Source of the DNA: Halobacillus litoralis
GTDB taxonomy: Bacteria; Bacillota; Bacilli; Bacillales; Halobacillaceae
Assembly (NCBI RefSeq): GCF_020171725.1
Contig: NZ_JAIVAJ010000002.1
Coordinates: 124,001 to 188,000, forward strand
DNA: 64,000 nucleotides
Direction: 5' to 3'
Shown here: in pieces, positions 9,811 through 18,534 of the stretch
Layout: every line of letters starts with the position of its first letter
How positions within the stretch are numbered: position 1 is the first letter of the stretch
Program-made: the position numbers and the translations under genes
Notes under the pieces: model-generated
What the model was told of the DNA's origin: nothing
Databases searched by the model: none
What the model saw: only the letters and a program-made list of their open reading frames with translations

Positions 9811-11550
9811 ATGGGCCGGAAGAGAAAAATCGCTGTCTGGTTAGTCTGGTTGTTCGTCTGGCCTTCCAGTCTTTATGCCCTATTTTATTTCTCGGAGCCT
9901 GTTGCGCTCGGAGATGTGAACGATATCATCGCGTTTGCTGTTTTAGCTTCCATCGTGGCTTTATTCCCACTCCAGATCGGGGATAATCCCGTATTTTTCA
10001 CACATGGGATTACGTTTGCCGTGTTCTTATATTATGGACTGGCAGTAGAAGTGGTCGTGTCTCAGATCGCATTATTATTCTTATTACTTAAACTGAGGGT
10101 TGGAAAAGCGAATCATTATCGCTATCCAATCAATTTTCTCATGTTCTTGATGATTTCGGCTAGTTCTGCCTTCGTTTATTATGCATTGGGTGGTGTCCAC
10201 GGACCTGAAGGCGTGGCATCTGCAGATAATGCGGTCCCAGTCGTTGGCTATGTACTCTTTCAAGTCATTTTCAACCAACTCTCTATTAAGTTCATCGCTA
10301 AGTTTTTGTACCGCCGGAGTATCAAGCTGTTTGATCTCGGGTTTTTTTGGGATGTTTCAACAGGGCTGCTCGTCATGCCTGTCGGGTTCCTTCTCTACAT
10401 GGTGTACACAGAATTTGACCTCAGCGCGGTCTTTTTTGTTGGCTTCCCGTTCATTCTCATATCAGGAATGCTGATGCTTTACCACAACAGCAACCTCGTC
10501 AACGGTTATTTGAAGCGGACGAGCCGGATTGGACATGAGTTAACGGGGAACCTTGGGGCGAAGGATGTGCTCGACTTGTTCGTAGAGCGACTCACCCAGC
10601 TGCTACCACTTGATTACGTCTACATATTCGATGTGAAATCGGATCAAGAGATGGCTCTCATTCGATATTTCGACCGATCGGAAAAGACGTATTTCCCTGA
10701 TATTGCGCTTCACAAAGGGGAGAGCATCAGCGGGAATACGTGGAAGGAAGGGAAGAGCTTCAATTACCGGAAAAAGAGTGAGTGGGCACACTTGAAGAAC
10801 AAGTACACTCCAAATGGAGCGGAAAGCGCCCTGTCTGTCCCGATTGAACGGAAGAATGAAATTGTCGGCGTCATCACGATCTACTCGAACCAAAAGTTTG
10901 CCTTTCAACAATTCCAGTTTATGATCCTGAATATATTAGGGAACTACTTAGCCGTTGCAATCGACAATGCGAGACACTATGAACGGACGAAAGAACAGAG
11001 TGAACGCTGTCCGCTGACAGGGCTTTATAATTTCCGGTACTTCCAGGATAAGCTTTATGAGTGGTTCGGGAATTATGAAGCAGGAACCCGTTCAGGTCCC
11101 ATTTCCTTGATTCTTCTCGACCTGGATCATTTCAAATCGGTCAACGACAAGTATGGTCATGAAAGTGGGAATGAAGTGCTATGCGAATTTGCGGGACGAT
11201 TGGAAAGCCTCGTCGGTGATCAAGGCGTCGTTGCCCGTTACGGTGGTGAAGAATTTGCCGTTCTGCTTCCGGGTTATACGGATGCGGAAGCGTTCGAAAC
11301 AGCCGAAAACATTCGCTTGGAGATAGCAGGTAAAGTTTTTAGGAGTTATCATCATATTTTGGAAAGGAATGGCCCTGTGGATGTATCGATATCTGCCTCG
11401 ATCGGTGTGGCAACGTACCCGCACGATTGTGAAGAGCCTCTTGAACTGATTCGTCATGCAGACCGTGCGATGTATGTGGGGGCGAAGCAGAAAGGGCGTA
11501 ATCGTGTTGCGCGATATGAGAGTTTGAAAAAAGCAGCGGAGTCGTTATGA
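9811..11550 (+). CDS. Membrane GAF-GGDEF diguanylate cyclase at the head of the pilus locus
   Basis: Predicted to make cyclic di-GMP from two GTP at the membrane. Residues 1-230 hold about eight hydrophobic segments. A GAF-like sensor domain covers roughly 245-390 and a GGDEF domain 400-570. The active-site loop is intact as RYGGEEF (G478-F482), with the DLDHFKSVND metal/substrate segment upstream. The inhibitory I-site, RxxD in feedback-controlled enzymes, is replaced by Gly at both key positions (469 and 472), so product inhibition is probably absent. No EAL or HD-GYP domain is present. Position beside a pilus motor with an MshEN domain and a c-di-GMP riboswitch suggests it feeds this locus; that link is inference. 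Confidence 0.9.
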   Translation: MGRKRKIAVWLVWLFVWPSSLYALFYFSEPVALGDVNDIIAFAVLASIVALFPLQIGDNPVFFTHGITFAVFLYYGLAVEVVVSQIALLFLLLKLRVGKANHYRYPINFLMFLMISASSAFVYYALGGVHGPEGVASADNAVPVVGYVLFQVIFNQLSIKFIAKFLYRRSIKLFDLGFFWDVSTGLLVMPVGFLLYMVYTEFDLSAVFFVGFPFILISGMLMLYHNSNLVNGYLKRTSRIGHELTGNLGAKDVLDLFVERLTQLLPLDYVYIFDVKSDQEMALIRYFDRSEKTYFPDIALHKGESISGNTWKEGKSFNYRKKSEWAHLKNKYTPNGAESALSVPIERKNEIVGVITIYSNQKFAFQQFQFMILNILGNYLAVAIDNARHYERTKEQSERCPLTGLYNFRYFQDKLYEWFGNYEAGTRSGPISLILLDLDHFKSVNDKYGHESGNEVLCEFAGRLESLVGDQGVVARYGGEEFAVLLPGYTDAEAFETAENIRLEIAGKVFRSYHHILERNGPVDVSISASIGVATYPHDCEEPLELIRHADRAMYVGAKQKGRNRVARYESLKKAAESL

Positions 11551-11567
11551 CTCGGCTGCTTTTTTAT
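11527..11567. terminator. Bidirectional terminator between the GGDEF gene and the antisense pilin
   Basis: AAAAAAGCAGC...GAGTC pairs with GACTCGGCTGCTTTTTT around the GGDEF gene stop codon. A run of As upstream and Ts downstream lets it act for both convergent transcripts. It includes the stop codon of the minus-strand gene. Confidence 0.85.
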
Positions 11568-13408
11568 GGTTTGGAACAACTACCACCTTCTTGAATATTA
11601 AACTTACCAATAATGTGTTCTCTTCCTACTATAGAACCTTCTGTGCAAATTGATCCCCTGCTCCAACTATACCCTGCAGCTTCTTCAAAAATAATATTAC
11701 CTTTGGAACTAATTGAACTACTGTTTCCCATATTCATCTCTTTGCTAAAAGTAATATTTCCTTCGCTATAGATTTCGGAATTTCCTAGTTCGACAATATC
11801 GTTAAACTGTATATTCCCATTGGACTGTAGTTCAGAATTATTAAAACCAGCTTCTTTTTGAAACACAGTACTATTTTCACTGAGTAAGGAGGACCCGCCA
11901 ATTTGCGCATTATCGTAAAAATTCAAATTCCCTTTAGAAAACAAATTGTTCTGGTTGAACTCTTTTATTTCTTCAAACGAAATATTCTTCTCACTATTAA
12001 TTTCAGAATTCCCCATTTTGAGGTCCTTCATGAAAATGATGCTTCCTTTCGAAGTAAGGGTATTTTGGTACAGTTCTCCACCTCCATTTAATTTTATATT
12101 TCCTTCACTCTGCAAAGTAGAGTTACCACCATAGGTTTTTTTCTCAAATATCATGTCATTCCCAGCTGACAATGAACTATTATTGTAGAAACTGCTCACG
12201 CCCAGGAAGTTGAGATCTGTGCTGCTTGTAAGGTTCGATTTTGTCATTTCAAAGTTTTCACCAAAGAATAGTTTCTCTGCTTCTAATAGTGAATTGTTGT
12301 ACATTGAAAAATCATTATTGAAAAACCCGTACCCTATTACCGATAATTGGTTATTATTGCTAAGTTCTACAATACCATCTGACCTGACACTTCCAGTTGA
12401 GGAGATAGAAGCGCTATTACTAAGGGAAACCTTATTTTTAAAATAGGTATTGTGAAGTGACATTTTTCCGTTTCCGTAAAGGTTCACATTATTTGATATA
12501 TGAGAATTTCCGCTAACATTTAAATGGGAAGAGTTACCGAATTGCACTTTGTTTTCCTGATACAAATTCCCCTTAACATTAACTTCTGCAAAATCCCAAC
12601 CAGTAGGATTGATGAACATGGAGTAGTGGCTCCACAGTGATTTGTTATAATTCGTTACTTTGCATTTGGTTCCATAAGGTGCGATATCTTCCTTTTTGTT
12701 CAATTTGATATTTTCATCAAATTCACATTTATTCTTGTCGCCGTTTGGATGATCTAAGATAAATTCACCATCATCAAATCGATTATCCAATATTGATAAA
12801 AACTCACTCTGCAAAGTGAAGATATCTGGATTATCAGGTTGAGGTGGATCAGTTTCGTCATCTTCGTTTGAATCATCTGGAATCTCGACATTAACATTTT
12901 CACTGCGGTTGTTTATGACAGTAGAAGTTTTATAGGTTTGGTCTTGTTCGCCCGCTCTGTTAGCGGCTGTAGCCAGTTTGATATAAATTGGATTTTCTGC
13001 AGTAGTGATACAGTTATCACCAGATAAGTTCGAAGACGAATTGATATCCAGCTCTGAGGGGGAACTAGATGAATTATTCAGGTTTTCAATGTATAATTCA
13101 CTTATAGTCATATTTTCCTTAGTCAATAAGTTGTCATACAGCAAAGGCTCTTGATTATCGTCGTCCATTGTCAAAGTGTGTCGATCAACTAGACAAATCT
13201 TCATGTTTTGCTGGGTGACCTCTTCCCGAATGATCGTCAAAATTGAGTTGGTCTGCTGTTTTAAGTCGATTTCGTCTTGAACGATTGAATTTGATTGAAA
13301 GGTTTGGGTAACGACACTGCCGGCAATTGTGGCAATAATCCCTACCAAGGCTAATGCAGCCAGTAACTCGACAAGGGTCAGACCCTTCTGATTAAAATAA
13401 TTTTTCAT
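11564..13408 (-). CDS. Giant minor pilin with C-terminal 19-residue beta-solenoid-like repeats
   Basis: The N-terminus is a class III prepilin signal: QKG9|LTLVELLAALALVGIIATIAG with Glu at mature position +5 (E14). PilD should cut after G9. Residues 30-275 form a variable region with a DETDPPQPDNPD linker. From about residue 276 to 600 run some 16 copies of a 19-residue repeat, loosely xLxSxGNIxFxxxxxxGNS, the pattern expected of a right-handed beta-solenoid. Six cysteines are present (72, 133, 228, 249, 587, 611), so disulfides are possible. The start has AAGGAG eight bases upstream. At 614 residues it is far larger than ordinary pilins. It is transcribed against the rest of the locus, is visibly AT-richer and rich in Asn/Ser. 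A surface adhesive tip or shaft subunit is inferred, not shown. Confidence 0.85.
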   Translation of the reverse strand: MKNYFNQKGLTLVELLAALALVGIIATIAGSVVTQTFQSNSIVQDEIDLKQQTNSILTIIREEVTQQNMKICLVDRHTLTMDDDNQEPLLYDNLLTKENMTISELYIENLNNSSSSPSELDINSSSNLSGDNCITTAENPIYIKLATAANRAGEQDQTYKTSTVINNRSENVNVEIPDDSNEDDETDPPQPDNPDIFTLQSEFLSILDNRFDDGEFILDHPNGDKNKCEFDENIKLNKKEDIAPYGTKCKVTNYNKSLWSHYSMFINPTGWDFAEVNVKGNLYQENKVQFGNSSHLNVSGNSHISNNVNLYGNGKMSLHNTYFKNKVSLSNSASISSTGSVRSDGIVELSNNNQLSVIGYGFFNNDFSMYNNSLLEAEKLFFGENFEMTKSNLTSSTDLNFLGVSSFYNNSSLSAGNDMIFEKKTYGGNSTLQSEGNIKLNGGGELYQNTLTSKGSIIFMKDLKMGNSEINSEKNISFEEIKEFNQNNLFSKGNLNFYDNAQIGGSSLLSENSTVFQKEAGFNNSELQSNGNIQFNDIVELGNSEIYSEGNITFSKEMNMGNSSSISSKGNIIFEEAAGYSWSRGSICTEGSIVGREHIIGKFNIQEGGSCSKP

Positions 13409-13444
13409 AGGATAAACTCCTTATGACGTAGGTGAGTTGATGTA

Positions 13445-13909
13445 ATGTTTCAGAACGAAAAAGGAATAACGTTAGTAGAAATCTTAGTTTCGATTGCATT
13501 AATAAGTATCGTAATCACGCTGTTTCTTTCTCTGTTTGGAGACTATATGCTTATGACAAAGCGGGTAGAAAACGAAGTCGATGGGATTAATCTAGCTGAA
13601 GAAGTCGCTTACTACATAGAAGTTTCCGACCTACAAGCTGAGTCATGTGAAGGTGGAAATATAGAGTTAGATCTTACATCTTCACTAGAAAACTATGAAC
13701 CTTTTGGATTAGATGATTCAAACCAATTATATTACAGTTCCCCTCAGAATCAAACTTATTATCCTGTTGTCAGGCAGTTGTGTGAAGGGATAAAAGATGA
13801 AGAGTCAGACTCGGATCTAGTTCCCATTGAAGTGATCATTCAAAGGAAACTGGAGAGTGGCGAAATAGTAAATGTGACGGAAACTTTTCGTTACCTTAAA
13901 AGTGGGTGA
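13445..13909 (+). CDS. Minor pilin, PilV/PilJ-like
   Basis: A 154-residue prepilin. Signal EKG7|ITLVEILVSIALISIVITLFL has Glu at mature +5 (E12), followed by one hydrophobic helix and a short acidic globular part with two cysteines (ESCEGG and RQLCEG). It starts at ATG 13445 with AGGTGAG eight bases upstream and only 36 bases from the divergent giant pilin, so its promoter must lie inside that gene or be shared. It probably joins the initiating tip complex; the exact minor-pilin class cannot be fixed. Confidence 0.85.
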   Translation: MFQNEKGITLVEILVSIALISIVITLFLSLFGDYMLMTKRVENEVDGINLAEEVAYYIEVSDLQAESCEGGNIELDLTSSLENYEPFGLDDSNQLYYSSPQNQTYYPVVRQLCEGIKDEESDSDLVPIEVIIQRKLESGEIVNVTETFRYLKSG

Positions 13910-13918
13910 GTCCATTAC

Positions 13919-14761
13919 ATGATAAAAAACCTTTCAAATGAACGTGGTGCAGCATTAGTCCTTGTCCTACTGGCGATTTTATTAGTCGCAATCTTTGGAA
14001 CAGTGTTGACCTCGCAGATCATCTCGACAGGTGTACAAACGAATAAGTCTCAGGAACTGGTCCAAGCGGAGAGTTTGGCCGTTATGGGGCAGGAGTTAAT
14101 CAACGAGGACGTTGAAAGAATCGTCAGTGAGGAACTTGATGTAGATGAAGTGTGGGGTGACCGGAATTATGAAAAGAATGTCACTGAATCCTCATCCTAT
14201 ATGATCTCCACGAGCGAATTTGAGGATTTGGATGATGGGGGGCGGAGGCTTCCTTATACTGTGACAGGGAGGTCTGGGAACACTGAAAAAGTTATAGAAG
14301 GCATCATTTCATTCTCCAGCGGTAGCAAAGATTGGATACAGGATATTCTTGATCAAAAACAAGTGATAGAGAGCACCTGTCCCTCAAACGGTCCTAGTGA
14401 ATGTTATTACGAAGAATATCAATTCAAGAAAAACGACGGCCAAGATTATCGAGGTGATGTTTGGTTTGAAAGAGGAGTAGACGTTAAAGGTAGTAGGGAT
14501 ATAGAAATTGATGGTTTTTGGTTAGTCTCTTCAGGAAGTTTGCAGTTTAGCGGTAATAGCACTGTTCTCACTGTTAAGGGGGATGCTTATATTGGTGATG
14601 TCTCTCTTTCTTTAAGTGGTAATGGGAAAAAATCCCCTGAATTAATATTTGAAAAAGATGTATATTTTGCTGAACCCATAAATAGTTCAATTCTCCAACA
14701 TGCAGGTATTTTCTGTGTGAAAGGAAAGACAAATTTGGAGGGTGCAAGGGCTTGTAATTAA
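13919..14761 (+). CDS. PilX/GspK-like minor pilin lacking Glu5, with a short C-terminal repeat module
   Basis: A 280-residue prepilin-like protein. NERG10|AALVLVLLAILLVAIFGT has a hydrophobic residue in place of the usual Glu at mature +5, as in GspK/PilX tip subunits. Downstream is an acidic region; from about residue 180 a beta-rich stretch (FERGVDVKGS, SSGSLQFSGNST, VKGDAYIGD) resembles a short version of the repeats in the neighbouring giant pilin. Both proteins end in a CxxG...C pattern (FCVKG...ARAC here). It lies nine bases after the preceding minor pilin and is probably co-transcribed. Placement at the pilus tip is inferred from the missing Glu. Confidence 0.8.
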   Translation: MIKNLSNERGAALVLVLLAILLVAIFGTVLTSQIISTGVQTNKSQELVQAESLAVMGQELINEDVERIVSEELDVDEVWGDRNYEKNVTESSSYMISTSEFEDLDDGGRRLPYTVTGRSGNTEKVIEGIISFSSGSKDWIQDILDQKQVIESTCPSNGPSECYYEEYQFKKNDGQDYRGDVWFERGVDVKGSRDIEIDGFWLVSSGSLQFSGNSTVLTVKGDAYIGDVSLSLSGNGKKSPELIFEKDVYFAEPINSSILQHAGIFCVKGKTNLEGARACN

Positions 14762-14772
14762 GAGGTGAGATA

Positions 14773-15540
14773 ATGACAGCTTACGTAATCAGTTTTTTAA
14801 TCGGACTTTTACTTATTCTCGTATTTCTATCCACGTTCCAAACAGGCTATGACCGAAAGAGCACGATTCTATTAGTTGCGGGTGCTGTTGCAGCCGTTGC
14901 TTTGATCGTGATGGCTTCCTTCTCTTTTAACATTTGGATCACAGGACTTCTCGGCGTTGCTGTATTGTTTCTGCTATCCGTTTTACTGGTGCCGAGGCTT
15001 CAAACGACTGAGGACTTTGAAGAAGACTATGATCTGTATGAGGAGCTATCAGCAACTGAGCTGAAGAGTGAAGAGGAGCGGCTGGAAGAAGAACCTCGTA
15101 TAGAGCAAGAGGAACAAACCCTTCCAGTCGTAGAAGATAATAACGAACAAACCGAAGAACCTGCTGAGGAGGAATCTACAGAAGAAGAGACTCTTCAAAT
15201 TGAAGTCGATGATGAGAGAGAAGAAACACTTCACGAAGAAGCAACAGTTGACTCAACTGAATCAAGGGTCCAGTCTGACTGGGATGAGCTTGACTTCGAA
15301 GACGAATTGCTGGCTCACAGAAGGAAATCCTTTCAACCTGAGCCTCCTGAAAATAAAGAGGTAAAAGAGGAGAATCAACAGGAGCGGAACCTGGAGGAAT
15401 TGATTGAATGGGGAGAAGAGCCTGATCAGTCCCAAACAGATGCTGCTCCTAAGGATGAAAAGGATTCAGTAGAGATCGACATGGATGATTACGAGATTCC
15501 TGAACTAGACCTGGAAGAAGATTCAGAGACACGGAGGTGA
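14773..15540 (+). CDS. Membrane protein with long acidic tail in the pilus locus, unknown function
   Basis: Not recognised. The 255-residue protein has three hydrophobic segments (about 3-20, 31-52 and 55-75). A ~175-residue tail follows that is dominated by Glu, Asp and Gln with few aromatic residues, probably disordered or helical. AAGAGGTGAGATA precedes the ATG. It sits between minor pilin genes and the G5 protein with gaps of 11 and 4 bases, so it is almost surely part of the same transcript. A scaffold at the cytoplasmic face is possible. Confidence 0.75.
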   Translation: MTAYVISFLIGLLLILVFLSTFQTGYDRKSTILLVAGAVAAVALIVMASFSFNIWITGLLGVAVLFLLSVLLVPRLQTTEDFEEDYDLYEELSATELKSEEERLEEEPRIEQEEQTLPVVEDNNEQTEEPAEEESTEEETLQIEVDDEREETLHEEATVDSTESRVQSDWDELDFEDELLAHRRKSFQPEPPENKEVKEENQQERNLEELIEWGEEPDQSQTDAAPKDEKDSVEIDMDDYEIPELDLEEDSETRR

Positions 15541-15544
15541 GGAC

Positions 15545-16885
15545 GTGGAGCATGCAAAAGGATTAGGATTGCTTATCGGGATGACCGCATTTCTGCTTTT
15601 ATTTACATACCTTGGACCGATGGGGTGGCAGATCGTTTCGAGTGAAGAAAAAGTTTATGGGGCGAATACAAGTGTTGCAGATGTCAGTCTTGAAGGCATG
15701 ACGGAAAGCGAAGCGAAACAGGCTTTACTCGACCGAGTGTCCGAGTGGAAAAATGAACAAGAAGTTCTTCTGCAGTCTGGAGACGAAACGATAAAGATCT
15801 CAACGAATTATCTCGAGTTCCAAGTTGATGAAACGCTGGATCATATTCTGGAAGGGACGAATCAGGATTTTGTTGTCAGCACAGATGACAGCTACAAGTC
15901 TGACATCGAGGACCGCTGGAATACGGATTTGAAGGAACAGTTCAACTGGGAAGCATGGACGGATCAACTGACAGCTGAGGCGGCTGAGCTAATAGAAGAA
16001 CCTCTCCAATACGCCGTTTATGACTATCTCCAGAGTGATGTAACGAGCCTTTATGAAACAATCGCTTCCTATGACATTCAAGTTGATGCTACTCCCGCAT
16101 TAAGCGATCTCGTCTCTTCCCTTAGTGCCATGCCTGTAGAGGCACAAGAGGCGTTTTCTCTTATCGAGAGGGCAGATGAGCAGCCTGTTGCGATAGATGC
16201 AGAGAGCTTGAGTCTCGTCGCTACTGTGCTGTTCGGAGCAGTGCTTGAGACGAACTTCACGGTCCAGCAGCGTCACATCAGCCAGAGGCTTCCGGGGTAC
16301 GCAGAACTCGGTAAGGAAGCCAGTGTGAAGCCAGACCAAAACGACGATTTTGTATTCTATAATCCGAATGGTTCTCATTATATGATCTCCCTTTCCATGG
16401 ACGGATCCACTCTTTCGGCTGAGATCAGAGGGTATCCGCTTGTCGATCAATATGTAGCGTCTGTTGAAGACGTGCAGGAAGTAGAGCCGCGCACGATTGT
16501 GCAATACACGTCATTCGTTGATCCCGGTGCAGTAGAGCTGAAGCAGGAAGGAAAGCAGGGACAACGGGCGGTTGTTTATCGTGAATCGCGTGGGGAGGAT
16601 GGCTTTACAGAGTTGATTGCAGAAGATTACTACCCACCACTGAACCGTGTGGAATGGCGCTACGGCGTTGAAGGGGAAGAGAATTCGGACCCTGCTGGTA
16701 CAGGAGATACAGGAGGTACTGCTGGAGCTGGTGGTTCAACTGGAGAGACCGGAGATCCTGGTTCAGGCGGAACGGATGACGAAGACAGTTCCGATAACGG
16801 TGGTGACGATGAGGATGAAGAAGCAGAGGAAGTCGATCCTTCCAACCCGATTTGGGAAGGCGACGACACTGATAACGAGAAATAA
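15545..16885 (+). CDS. Membrane-anchored protein with PG-binding-4-like and G5-like domains
   Basis: Starts at GTG 15545 with GGAGG seven bases upstream; 446 residues. One N-terminal membrane segment (about 6-28) is followed by a region with the VADVSLEGMTESEAKQAL pattern typical of the N-terminal part of VanW/YoaR-type proteins. Residues about 310-375 (RTIVQYTSFVDPG ... QEGKQGQRAVVYRE ... LNRVEWRYG) look like a G5 domain, a fold linked to GlcNAc or wall binding. A Gly/Thr-rich then Asp/Glu-rich tail closes the protein. No VanW catalytic-type domain is seen. It may position the pilus machine against peptidoglycan. Confidence 0.72.
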   Translation: MEHAKGLGLLIGMTAFLLLFTYLGPMGWQIVSSEEKVYGANTSVADVSLEGMTESEAKQALLDRVSEWKNEQEVLLQSGDETIKISTNYLEFQVDETLDHILEGTNQDFVVSTDDSYKSDIEDRWNTDLKEQFNWEAWTDQLTAEAAELIEEPLQYAVYDYLQSDVTSLYETIASYDIQVDATPALSDLVSSLSAMPVEAQEAFSLIERADEQPVAIDAESLSLVATVLFGAVLETNFTVQQRHISQRLPGYAELGKEASVKPDQNDDFVFYNPNGSHYMISLSMDGSTLSAEIRGYPLVDQYVASVEDVQEVEPRTIVQYTSFVDPGAVELKQEGKQGQRAVVYRESRGEDGFTELIAEDYYPPLNRVEWRYGVEGEENSDPAGTGDTGGTAGAGGSTGETGDPGSGGTDDEDSSDNGGDDEDEEAEEVDPSNPIWEGDDTDNEK

Positions 16886-16897
16886 GGGGATTTTTCT

Positions 16898-18523
16898 ATG
16901 GCAGAACGTAAACGGCTTGGAGATATACTGAAAGACGCGGGCCTTGTCTCGGAAGAACAGATCAAAGAAACGTTGAACGTGAAAAAGTCAGACCAGAAGC
17001 TCGGGGATGCCCTCCTTGAGCGTGGATTGATCACGGAGCAGCAGTTGATTGAAGTCCTTGAATTTCAGCTTGGATTTCCTCATGTATCGCTGTACCGCTA
17101 TCCGGTTGACACGTCGCTCTTAAGCATCGTATCTAAGGATTTCGCTACGCGGAACATGGTCATGCCGCTTAAGAAAGAAGAGAATCAGCTCACGCTCGCT
17201 ATGAACGACCCGATGGATTACTACACGATCGATGACCTTCAAATTGCGACCGGCTTTCAAATTTCACCGGTCATCGCGACGAAAGATGAAATCATTCAGG
17301 CCATTAATAAATATTACAATTTGAAGGAATCAGAGGAAGCGGCGCCCGAGGTGGATGAAAGTGATCAAGCACCGGCCATCAAGTTGATGAACCAGATCCT
17401 GCAGACGGGTGTCCAGCTGAAAGCAAGTGATATCCATATTGATGCCCAGGAAACGAAAGTTCTGATCCGTTACCGGGTGGACGGTTTGCTGAGGACGGAG
17501 CGTACGGTGACCAAAAGTATGCAGAGTTCCCTCATAGCCCGCGTGAAAATTATGGCCAATTTGAACATTACAGAAACCCGCCTTCCGCAAGACGGGCGTA
17601 TCAAAGCGAACATCAACTCAGTCCCGGTCGACCTGAGAATTTCTACGCTTCCTACGGTTTATGGGGAAAAAGTCGTAATCAGGATCCTCGATCTCGGAAG
17701 TGTGCTGAACCGCTTGTCGGAACTCGGTTTCAACAAAGTCAATTATCAACGCTATATGAAAATGATCGAACAGCCTTCCGGTATGGTCCTGATTACAGGT
17801 CCGACGGGTTCAGGTAAATCATCGACCTTGTATGCTTCCTTGAACCACCTGAATACCGATGATCAAAACATCATCACGATTGAGGACCCTGTTGAATACC
17901 AGATTGAGGGCATTAACCAAGTTCAAGTGAACAAGCAGACAGGGTTGACGTTCACTCATGGACTCCGTTCTGTTTTGCGTCAGGACCCTGACATTGTCAT
18001 GGTCGGAGAAATTCGTGATTCAGAAACGGCGGAAATTGCCGTCCGTGCTTCCTTGACCGGACACCTCGTCTTTTCCACACTCCACACAAACGGTGCTGTG
18101 GCAACCATTCCGAGGCTGATCGATATGGACATTGAGCCTTATCTCGTCGTCTCAAGCTTATCGGGCATTGTCGCCCAGCGTCTTGTGAGGAAAATATGCC
18201 GTGATTGTAAGCGGAAAGTTGAGCCGACCGCGATGGAGCGTGAACAGTTTGAGAAACGCGGACTTTCCATCAACGAGATTTATTCTGGAAAAGGATGCGG
18301 GAACTGCCAATATACAGGGTATCGTGGAAGGCTTGCGATTCAAGAGGTGCTCGTCATGGATGATGAGATCCGTAAAATGATGATGAACAACTCTTCGATC
18401 TCTGAAATCCGCAACTATGTGTGGCGGAACGGCATGATTTTTCTGATCGATGATGGGTTGTTGAAAGTGAAGAAGGGATTGACGACGATCGAAGAAGTGA
18501 TGCGTGTAGCGCTCGATGATTAG
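16898..18523 (+). CDS. pilB: Type IV pilus extension ATPase PilB with N-terminal MshEN domain
   Basis: Hexameric cytoplasmic ATPase powering pilus assembly; 541 residues. Residues 6-57 contain two tandem MshEN-type motifs (RLGDILKDAGLVSEEQIKETL and KLGDALLERGLITEQQLIEVL...Q57), the family that binds c-di-GMP in MshE. The final Gln of the first motif is Lys (K29). The P-loop GPTGSGKSS is at 301-309 (K307), the Asp and His boxes follow, and four zinc-binding cysteines are at 434, 437, 467 and 470. It precedes pilT and pilC. c-di-GMP binding is a family-based prediction. Confidence 0.95.
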   Translation: MAERKRLGDILKDAGLVSEEQIKETLNVKKSDQKLGDALLERGLITEQQLIEVLEFQLGFPHVSLYRYPVDTSLLSIVSKDFATRNMVMPLKKEENQLTLAMNDPMDYYTIDDLQIATGFQISPVIATKDEIIQAINKYYNLKESEEAAPEVDESDQAPAIKLMNQILQTGVQLKASDIHIDAQETKVLIRYRVDGLLRTERTVTKSMQSSLIARVKIMANLNITETRLPQDGRIKANINSVPVDLRISTLPTVYGEKVVIRILDLGSVLNRLSELGFNKVNYQRYMKMIEQPSGMVLITGPTGSGKSSTLYASLNHLNTDDQNIITIEDPVEYQIEGINQVQVNKQTGLTFTHGLRSVLRQDPDIVMVGEIRDSETAEIAVRASLTGHLVFSTLHTNGAVATIPRLIDMDIEPYLVVSSLSGIVAQRLVRKICRDCKRKVEPTAMEREQFEKRGLSINEIYSGKGCGNCQYTGYRGRLAIQEVLVMDDEIRKMMMNNSSISEIRNYVWRNGMIFLIDDGLLKVKKGLTTIEEVMRVALDD

Positions 18524-18534
18524 GAGGATGAGTA

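Noticed and set aside
11700..12600. Repeats in the giant pilin considered as a CRISPR or tandem DNA array
   Set aside because: The periodicity is at protein level (about 57 bases) with divergent DNA; no identical repeats with unique spacers exist.
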